Positions 58,926 through 64,000 of a DNA stretch of 64,000 nt are shown here, piece after piece. Made by a program: the position numbers and the translations under genes. Origin of the DNA: an uncultured bacterium (lineage in GTDB: Bacteria; Elusimicrobiota; Elusimicrobia; Elusimicrobiales; Elusimicrobiaceae); assembly GCA_949294085.1 (NCBI GenBank), contig CASFFX010000004.1, positions 103,830 to 167,829 of the forward strand. Direction: 5' to 3'. The notes under the pieces are model-generated. The model worked only from the letters and a program-made list of their open reading frames with translations. It searched no databases and was not told the origin of the DNA. Every line of letters starts with the position of its first letter. The first letter of the stretch is position 1.

Positions 58926-59811
58926 ACGATTAAATTATGTGCTGGTTGCCATTATTGTTTTGGTGTGCATAGGGTTATGGATGCGGCGCGATCCGTCGGA
59001 AAAGCTTTTGGGCAATGTGCCGATGGACGTGTTTGTGGTGCAGACCGAAAAAGTGCAGCAGCGGGATTTGAAAAGACAGTTGCTGATGTCGGGCAACGTA
59101 AAAGCGTTGGAAGAAGCCACGCTGTACCCCCGCGTGAACGGGAAACTGCTTAGAAACGTGTTGAGAGAGGGCGATTCCGTTAAACGCAATCAGACGGTCT
59201 CGCTGATTGAACGCGACGAAGTGGGGGCCGTGTATGAACCGGTGGTAGTGCCTTCTACGATTACGGGCGTTGTGGGCCGGGTGTATTTGGATCCGGGCGA
59301 AAACGTAACCACGACGACGCCGGTGGCGTTGGTCGTCAACCAAAGCACGGTGCGTATTGAAGTGGACATCCCGGAGCGGTATATCGGGGACTTGCATAAA
59401 GGACAGTCGGCCATTTTGCGGGTAGATGCGCTGCCCGGCAAAGATTTTGAAGCCAAATTAAACATTTTAAGCCCGGTCGTGGATTCCATGAGCCGCGCCA
59501 TGGCGGTGGAATTCGTGGCGGACAACCCCAAAGCGCTGTTGAAATCCGGCATGTTTGCCAAGGTGGATATTGCTTTGGCTGAAAAGAAAGACGCTACGTC
59601 GGTATCTAAAAAGAGCGTCTATACGGACGAAAACGGCGAAACGTATGTGTTCGTCCCTTCCAGCGACAAAAAACAAGCCATCCGCAAAGTGGTCAAAACC
59701 GGTTTTGAAAACAACGACTATGTGGAAATTACCGAAGGCTTAAAGGCCGGCGATGACGTCATCTCCTTTGCTTATGGAGTAAAGGACGGAAGCAAAATAG
59801 AAATTAAATAG
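58906..59811 (+). CDS. RND efflux periplasmic adaptor (membrane fusion protein)
   Basis: Links the inner-membrane pump to the TolC channel. The 301-residue protein has an N-terminal membrane anchor (LNYVLVAIIVLVCIGLWM), a lipoyl/barrel-sandwich half (VKALEEATLYPRVNGKLLRNVLREGDSVKRNQ and the second half TITGVVGRVYLDPGENV), a beta-barrel and a membrane-proximal domain. The alpha-helical hairpin is nearly absent, so it is a short adaptor. It is embedded between the tolC-like gene and the pump. Confidence 0.92.
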   Translation: MRKRAIKRLNYVLVAIIVLVCIGLWMRRDPSEKLLGNVPMDVFVVQTEKVQQRDLKRQLLMSGNVKALEEATLYPRVNGKLLRNVLREGDSVKRNQTVSLIERDEVGAVYEPVVVPSTITGVVGRVYLDPGENVTTTTPVALVVNQSTVRIEVDIPERYIGDLHKGQSAILRVDALPGKDFEAKLNILSPVVDSMSRAMAVEFVADNPKALLKSGMFAKVDIALAEKKDATSVSKKSVYTDENGETYVFVPSSDKKQAIRKVVKTGFENNDYVEITEGLKAGDDVISFAYGVKDGSKIEIK

Positions 59812-59818
59812 GGTTTTT

Positions 59819-62800
59819 ATGCAAGAAAAAGAACAACAACAAGCCGTGCCTCACACGGAACAAAAGAAGGGCTTTTCCTCCTTCTTTATCAGGCGCCCTG
59901 TTTTGACTATTATGTGTTCGTTGGCCCTGGTGATTTTGGGGTTGATGGCCTATAGCAGCATGGGGGTGGGGCTGTATCCGAATATGGACGTGCCCTACGT
60001 GCTGGTGCAGACGACGCTTTCCGGCGCGAGCTCGGAAGAAATGGAAACGTCTGTCAGCAAAGTAATTGAAGAATCTGTAAACCAAATTGAAGGGATTGAC
60101 GAATTAACCAGCCAAAGCTCGGAAGGCGTTTCGCTGGTGGTCATCAAGTTTGATATGGACAAAGACCAGGACGTGGCCGCCCAGGAAGTGCGCGACAAGG
60201 TGGATTTGGTAACCAATGACTTGCCGGACGGTACCGACGCCCCGGTGATTATGAAGCTGGACGCGGACGCGATTGCCGTATTAAACGTAGTCGTTTCCGG
60301 CGACCGGGACATTATTGATTTGACGGAAATTGCAAAGAAAAAAGTCAAAGAAAACATTGAGAACACCCGCGGCGTAGGGTCCGTATCCATTGTGGGCGGA
60401 CGCGAACGCGAAATCCACGTCATCGTCAACCCGTTTAAGCTTTATTCGTTGGGCCTGCCCATTACGGCGGTTAAAAGCGCTTTGCAGGACCAAAACGTGG
60501 AAACCCCCGGCGGCCGCGTGGAACAGCAGCACCAGGAATACACGCTGCGCGTGCTGGGACGCATTGACAATGTGCCGGCGTTTAACGATATTTTCGTAGC
60601 CAAGAAGAACGGCACTTCCATTAAAATTTCCGATATCGGATACGCCGAAGATTCCGGCGAGTACGACCGCGAATCCACGTATTTGAACGGACGCCGTGCC
60701 GTAACGCTGGAAGTGAGAAAACAGTCCGGCACCAATACGCTGGCCGTAATTCAAGGGGTCAAAGACAAGCTGAAACAAATTGAGCCTACTTTGCCCAAAG
60801 ACATTAAAATCTCCTTGATGATGGACCAGTCCGGCACGATTCAGGCTTCCGTAGACACTGTATTGGAACACTTGATTTTGGGCGGTATTTTGGCCGGGAT
60901 CATGGTGCTTATCTTTATGGGCTCGCTCCGGTCCACCTTTATTGCCTTTTTGGCCATGCCTATTTCCATTATCGGATCCTTCTTGTTTATGAACATGATG
61001 GGATTTACGATTGACTCTATGACGCTGTTGGGACTGACGGTGGCCGTAGGTATCGTAATTGACGACGCAATCGTGATGTTGGAAAACATTTTCCGACATA
61101 TGGAAAAATACAACAAAACGCCGTTGCAGGCCGCGTTGGACGGTTCGCGCGAAATTACCTCTACGGTAATCGCCACGACGCTGTCCATCTTGGTTATCTT
61201 TCTGCCTCTGGCGTACATGAGCGGTATCGTAGGGCGTGTAGTAAGCAGCTACGGGATGACGGTGGTGTTTGCTATTGCGCTGTCCGGTATCGTGGCGCTG
61301 ACGCTGACGCCCATGCTGTGCGCCAAAATGCTTAAACAGGGGGAACAGAAAACGAAGCTGGACCACATGGTGGACAAAATCAACCAAAAATTGGTCAATC
61401 TTTATATCCCCATGTTAAATTGGTCTATCCACCACCGCAAAACGATGGTAACGCTGGCGGTGCTGTGTTTGCTGGCAATTATGCCGATGCTCAAAATCGT
61501 GGGCGGGGAATTCTTCCCGCAGGAAGACAGCGGTAAAATTCAAATTAACGTAGAAGCCCCCGTAGGCACCAGCTATACGGACACACAGCAAATCCTGATG
61601 CAGCTGGAGCAAGACGTACGGCGCATGCCCTATGTAAAGGACGTATTGATTTCGGCGGGGGTGGGCGAAAGCAGCTTCTCCGATTCCAACCCCAGCAACC
61701 AGGGGCACGTCCGCTTTGAATTGGAAGACCGGGACAAACGCCACGGCATCACGACGGCCAAATACCTGGAACTGACCCGCGAAATGATGAAAAAATACGA
61801 AGGGTTAAAAACCAGCTCGTATATCGTGTCCGACGGGCCGGGTGGGCAAAAAGACGTGGAATACCGCATTTCGGGGCCGGATATTGATAAATTGACGGAA
61901 TACGGAAACGCCATGTTGGATAAATTGCGTCAGGACCCGCGGTTTATTGACTTGGACTTGTCGTTGGATTTGGCCAAACCGGAATACCGCGTGGTCATCA
62001 ACCGCGAAAAAGCCCACGATATGGGGGTCAATGTAACGGATATTGCGTCCGCCTTGCGCACGATGGTGGGCGGTGAGGACGAAGTAACCAAATACAAAGA
62101 AGGCGACGAGCTGTACGAGGTTCGTATCCGCGTAGGAGAAGAATACCGCGACACCAAGGAAGCTGTCAGCGCGCTGATGGTGCCGGCTACGATTGACGGG
62201 AAGGAAACCATCGTACGCTTGGACAGTGTGGCCACGATTGAAGAAGGCACCGGCCCCAGCCAGATTGACCGCTATAACCGCCAACGCGAAATTACGGTGG
62301 AGGCCAACTTGAACGGTTTGGACACCCGCGCCGCTATGGGCATCATCCAGCAGGCGTATGATTCGTTGGAACTTTCCAACGAATACACGGGCGGTACCAG
62401 CGGAAGCGCCAAGGAAATGGGCCGTATGTTCCAATCCTTTATCTTGGCGTTTATTTTGGCGTTCTTGTTCAAATACATGATTTTGGCCGCACAGTTTGAA
62501 AATTATTCACACCCGGTGGCCATTATTATCTCCCTGCCGCTGACGGTACCGTTTGCGGTGTTCTCCCTGCTCGTTACGGGGCAAACACTCAACATTTACA
62601 GCTTGCTGGGTTTGTTTATGTTGGTTGGTGTGGTGAGTAAAAACGCCATTTTGCAGACTGACTATACAGACCAGCTGCGTGCCCGCGGCTATGGCCGTAC
62701 GGACGCTATTTTGCAGGCCAACCGCGTGCGCTTACGCCCGATTTTGATGACCACGCTGACGCTGGTCGTGGGTGTGGTGCCGATGTTGATTTCTAACGGG

Positions 62801-63007
62801 GAAGGGGCCGAATCCCGCCGCAGCTTGGCGATTGTCATTGTGGGCGGGCAGGCGCTGTCTTTGTTAGTTACGCTGTTGATGACCCCGGTTACGTATATTT
62901 TGATGGACGAACTGGGCGATTGGATCAACTATAAATTTAGGGGTATCCCGTATCCGGAAGACAAGAGCAAAGACGTTATCTTGCCGGAAGTGCCGGAAGA
63001 AGATTAA
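59819..63007 (+). CDS. RND family multidrug efflux permease (AcrB/HAE1 type)
   Basis: Proton-driven inner-membrane pump of 1062 residues with two homologous halves of six helices and two large periplasmic loops each. The proton-relay residues are Asp415 and Asp416 in IVIDDAIVMLENIF and Lys941 in VVSKNAILQTDYT, matching D407, D408 and K940 of AcrB, so heavy-metal type is excluded. The opening FIRRPVLTIMCSLALVILG is classic. Substrates are unknown (drugs, bile salts or detergents are likely in a gut organism). It ends the TetR-controlled operon and is followed by a strong terminator. Confidence 0.96.
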   Translation: MQEKEQQQAVPHTEQKKGFSSFFIRRPVLTIMCSLALVILGLMAYSSMGVGLYPNMDVPYVLVQTTLSGASSEEMETSVSKVIEESVNQIEGIDELTSQSSEGVSLVVIKFDMDKDQDVAAQEVRDKVDLVTNDLPDGTDAPVIMKLDADAIAVLNVVVSGDRDIIDLTEIAKKKVKENIENTRGVGSVSIVGGREREIHVIVNPFKLYSLGLPITAVKSALQDQNVETPGGRVEQQHQEYTLRVLGRIDNVPAFNDIFVAKKNGTSIKISDIGYAEDSGEYDRESTYLNGRRAVTLEVRKQSGTNTLAVIQGVKDKLKQIEPTLPKDIKISLMMDQSGTIQASVDTVLEHLILGGILAGIMVLIFMGSLRSTFIAFLAMPISIIGSFLFMNMMGFTIDSMTLLGLTVAVGIVIDDAIVMLENIFRHMEKYNKTPLQAALDGSREITSTVIATTLSILVIFLPLAYMSGIVGRVVSSYGMTVVFAIALSGIVALTLTPMLCAKMLKQGEQKTKLDHMVDKINQKLVNLYIPMLNWSIHHRKTMVTLAVLCLLAIMPMLKIVGGEFFPQEDSGKIQINVEAPVGTSYTDTQQILMQLEQDVRRMPYVKDVLISAGVGESSFSDSNPSNQGHVRFELEDRDKRHGITTAKYLELTREMMKKYEGLKTSSYIVSDGPGGQKDVEYRISGPDIDKLTEYGNAMLDKLRQDPRFIDLDLSLDLAKPEYRVVINREKAHDMGVNVTDIASALRTMVGGEDEVTKYKEGDELYEVRIRVGEEYRDTKEAVSALMVPATIDGKETIVRLDSVATIEEGTGPSQIDRYNRQREITVEANLNGLDTRAAMGIIQQAYDSLELSNEYTGGTSGSAKEMGRMFQSFILAFILAFLFKYMILAAQFENYSHPVAIIISLPLTVPFAVFSLLVTGQTLNIYSLLGLFMLVGVVSKNAILQTDYTDQLRARGYGRTDAILQANRVRLRPILMTTLTLVVGVVPMLISNGEGAESRRSLAIVIVGGQALSLLVTLLMTPVTYILMDELGDWINYKFRGIPYPEDKSKDVILPEVPEED

Positions 63008-63027
63008 TCCTTAAAGGAAAAACAGAA

Positions 63028-63056
63028 AACGCCGGGGAAAATTCCCCGGCGTTTTG
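63028..63056 (+). terminator. Terminator of the efflux operon
   Basis: AACGCCGGGGAA pairs with TTCCCCGGCGTT around AA, followed by TTTT. Confidence 0.85.
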
Positions 63057-63087
63057 CGTTTAGCAAAGAACTATATAAAAAGAAAAA

Positions 63088-63159
63088 AGGTGCGGGCGGG
63101 AATCGAACCCGCGAATATGAGTTTTGCAGACTCACGCCTTACCACTTGGCCACCGCACC
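63088..63159 (-). tRNA. tRNA-Cys (GCA)
   Basis: Minus strand. Acceptor stem GGTGCGG/CCGCACC, anticodon stem TGAGT/ACTCA with loop CTGCAAA (anticodon GCA), T arm GCGGG/CCCGC with TTCGATT, and U73, the normal Cys discriminator. CCA is not encoded. A minus-strand TATAAT at 63190-63195 may be its -10. Confidence 0.95.
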
Positions 63160-63234
63160 AGATACGTCTTAACTTGTTACGACTTAATTATTATAGCAAA
63201 AAAAGAGCCTTTTTAGACAAAAACAAATTAGGCC

Positions 63235-63262
63235 TTGAAATTTTGGACCCGCTGCCTATACT
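63235..63262 (+). promoter_or_regulatory. Promoter of a candidate small RNA
   Basis: TTGAAA (63235-63240) and TATACT (63257-63262) with 16-bp spacing, giving a start near 63269 with no open frame downstream. Confidence 0.55.
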
Positions 63263-63268
63263 ACCAGT

Positions 63269-63337
63269 ATGGGAGTGCCACCATCGCCCGGTTTAGGGTA
63301 CGCCTCTTGTAGGGGAATCGGCCTCCCACTTTTTTTT
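63269..63337 (+). ncRNA. Candidate small RNA of about 69 nt
   Basis: Begins just after a sigma-70-like promoter and ends in a terminator-like stem: GGGAGTGCC near the 5' end pairs with GGCCTCCC near the 3' end (one bulge), followed by eight T residues. Inside are two small hairpins, GCCC/GGGT and CCTC/GGGG. It has no coding potential and no recognised Rfam-type motif (not SRP RNA, 6S or tmRNA as far as I can tell). It lies between divergent tRNA-Cys and the tRNA-tuf operon. Confidence 0.45.
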
Positions 63338-63341
63338 GTCC

Positions 63342-63370
63342 ATCCGGGCGCGGGGCGTCCGGATTTTTTT
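63342..63370 (+). terminator. Second terminator behind the small RNA
   Basis: ATCCGGGCGC pairs with GCGTCCGGAT (one G-U) around GGG, followed by seven T residues. Confidence 0.8.
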
Positions 63371-63406
63371 GGCCGAAAAGGACGTGCGCTTGCCGACATT
63401 TTTTGA

Positions 63407-63444
63407 TATAATAAAACAAAGGCCCCCAATCGGGGGCCGTTTTT
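63407..63444 (+). other. Promoter-like box directly followed by a terminator
   Basis: TATAAT (63407-63412) is followed within 10 bp by GGCCCCC/GGGGGCC around AATC and TTTTT (63421-63444). A transcript from here would be only about 25 nt. It might be a terminator guarding the downstream tRNA promoter, or a decoy start. Confidence 0.45.
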
Positions 63445-63502
63445 CGCGGTAAGAACCCGGCGTATCCAAGCGCAAAGGCTTTCGTCTTTTGCCGTTTTTT
63501 GG

Positions 63503-63508
63503 TATAAT
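63503..63508 (+). promoter_or_regulatory. -10 box of the tRNA-Gly/Thr/Thr-tuf operon
   Basis: TATAAT 17 bp before tRNA-Gly. No convincing -35 at normal spacing. The sequence around it (TTGCCG, a T-run, then TATAATAAA) resembles the box at 63407. Confidence 0.5.
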
Positions 63509-63525
63509 AAAGCATATTGCCTTGT

Positions 63526-63596
63526 GCGGGCGTAGTTCAATGGTAGAACACTAGCCTTCCAAGCTTGATACGTGGGTTCGATTCCCATCGCCCGCT
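63526..63596 (+). tRNA. tRNA-Gly (TCC)
   Basis: Acceptor GCGGGCG/CGCCCGC, D stem GTTC/GAAC, anticodon loop CTTCCAA (anticodon TCC), T loop TTCGATT, discriminator T. CCA is not encoded. The anticodon stem CTAGC/GCTTG contains one U-U mismatch. Confidence 0.9.
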
Positions 63597-63626
63597 TGGC
63601 AGATTTGTACGCACGAGCGACAGCAT

Positions 63627-63699
63627 GCTGGGGTAGCTCAGTAGGTAGAGCATCTCCATGGTAAGGAGAAGGTCGTGGGTTCGATTCCCACTCCCAGCT
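63627..63699 (+). tRNA. tRNA-Thr (GGT), copy 1
   Basis: Acceptor GCTGGGG/TCCCAGC (last pair G-U), D arm GCTC/GAGC, anticodon stem TCTCC/GGAGA with loop ATGGTAA (anticodon GGT), T stem GTGGG/CCCAC. CCA is not encoded. Confidence 0.95.
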
Positions 63700-63746
63700 T
63701 ATAGATTTGACAATTTCCCGCTTGGGGCGGGATACCAGCAGTACGT

Positions 63747-63819
63747 GCTGGGGTAGCTCAGTAGGTAGAGCATCTCCATGGTAAGGAGAAGGTCGTGGGT
63801 TCGATTCCCGCTCCCAGCT
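63747..63819 (+). tRNA. tRNA-Thr (GGT), copy 2
   Basis: Identical to copy 1, 120 bp upstream, apart from one base in the T stem (A to G, giving a U-G pair). Between the copies is a short hairpin (TCCCGC/GCGGGA). A tandem duplication is the likely origin. It directly precedes tuf, as in the tRNA-tufB arrangement of other bacteria. Confidence 0.95.
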
Positions 63820-63875
63820 TGTTTTGAAACAACTAAACAATAGCAGTACAGACTAAAAACAGGAGAACTAAACAA

Positions 63876-64000
63876 ATGGCAAAGGAAAAATTTTCCCGCA
63901 GCAAACCGCACGTGAACGTGGGAACGATTGGACACGTGGACCATGGTAAGACTACGTTGACGACGGCTATTACGAAAGTATTGGCCAAAGAAGGCAAAGC
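63876..64000 (+). CDS. tuf: Elongation factor Tu, N-terminal part
   Basis: GTPase that delivers aminoacyl-tRNA to the ribosome. The first 41 codons are visible before the window ends. They start [16 protein letters not shown] and contain the G1 P-loop [15 protein letters not shown] lies 10 nt before the ATG. It is co-transcribed with the three tRNA genes upstream. Confidence 0.98.
   Translation, partial: MAKEKFSRSKPHVNVGTIGHVDHGKTTLTTAITKVLAKEGK

Noticed and set aside
63256..63840. 194-codon minus-strand frame with an internal repeat
   Set aside because: The repeated peptide is the translation of the two tRNA-Thr copies; tRNA genes on the other strand explain the sequence.

Overview
This window looks like the replication-origin end of a chromosome from a Gram-negative, strictly anaerobic bacterium. 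Gram-negative traits are a TolC/adaptor/RND efflux operon, a heptose epimerase for LPS, an outer-membrane barrel protein and a MurE with the meso-DAP signature DNPR. Anaerobic traits are a flavodiiron protein, its flavin-reductase partner and a desulfoferrodoxin. Gene content and protein style suggest an Elusimicrobiota-like gut lineage; that placement is inference from memory, not a search. No CRISPR array, rRNA, transposase or prophage gene was seen.

Origin region (1-10.4 kb): an oxygen/superoxide detoxification set on the minus strand (flavin reductase/Hrb-like, fprA, dfx) is divergent from dnaA-dnaN-dciA-gyrB-gyrA on the plus strand. A cluster of DnaA boxes lies between dnaA and dnaN, with one more box upstream of dnaA. 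No recF is present in the block.

Energy and carbohydrate region (10.4-22.7 kb): a GH13 glycosidase, then a full F-type ATP synthase operon (atpZ-B-E-F-H-A-[hldD]-G-D-C) with a heptose epimerase inserted between atpA and atpG, a PfkB sugar kinase, a prohibitin-like protein and a Sel1-repeat protein. The GH13 gene and the atp operon are each preceded by the same 14-bp palindrome.

22.7-35.3 kb: three tandem secreted trypsin-fold proteins on the minus strand, two with Cys in place of the catalytic Ser and one with the triad destroyed; a possible structured RNA; glyA; a deoxyhypusine-synthase-like gene; an outer-membrane barrel; DoxX; dnaX-recR-comEC; a guanine-deaminase-like enzyme.

Cell-wall region (35.4-56.8 kb): a secreted orphan protein, a peptidoglycan-recycling operon (ampG-murQ-anmK-nagZ), an AI-2E-family permease, tRNA-Val with a duplicated 3' end, marC, uvrB, a divergent biotin-ligase-like protein, a response regulator, a short tilS, an alpha/beta hydrolase, murE-murD, sppA with a membrane partner, and dapA-asd-dapB-murC. 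Together these make and recycle meso-DAP peptidoglycan precursors.

Right end (56.8-64 kb): a TetR-controlled tripartite efflux operon with a perfect operator palindrome, tRNA-Cys, a dense promoter/terminator stretch that includes a candidate small RNA of about 69 nt, then tRNA-Gly, two tRNA-Thr genes and the start of tuf. Several genes (uvrB, the birA-like gene, tilS, murE and the secreted orphan) lack a Shine-Dalgarno and have a -10-like TANNNT box 6-7 nt before ATG, which suggests leaderless mRNAs.
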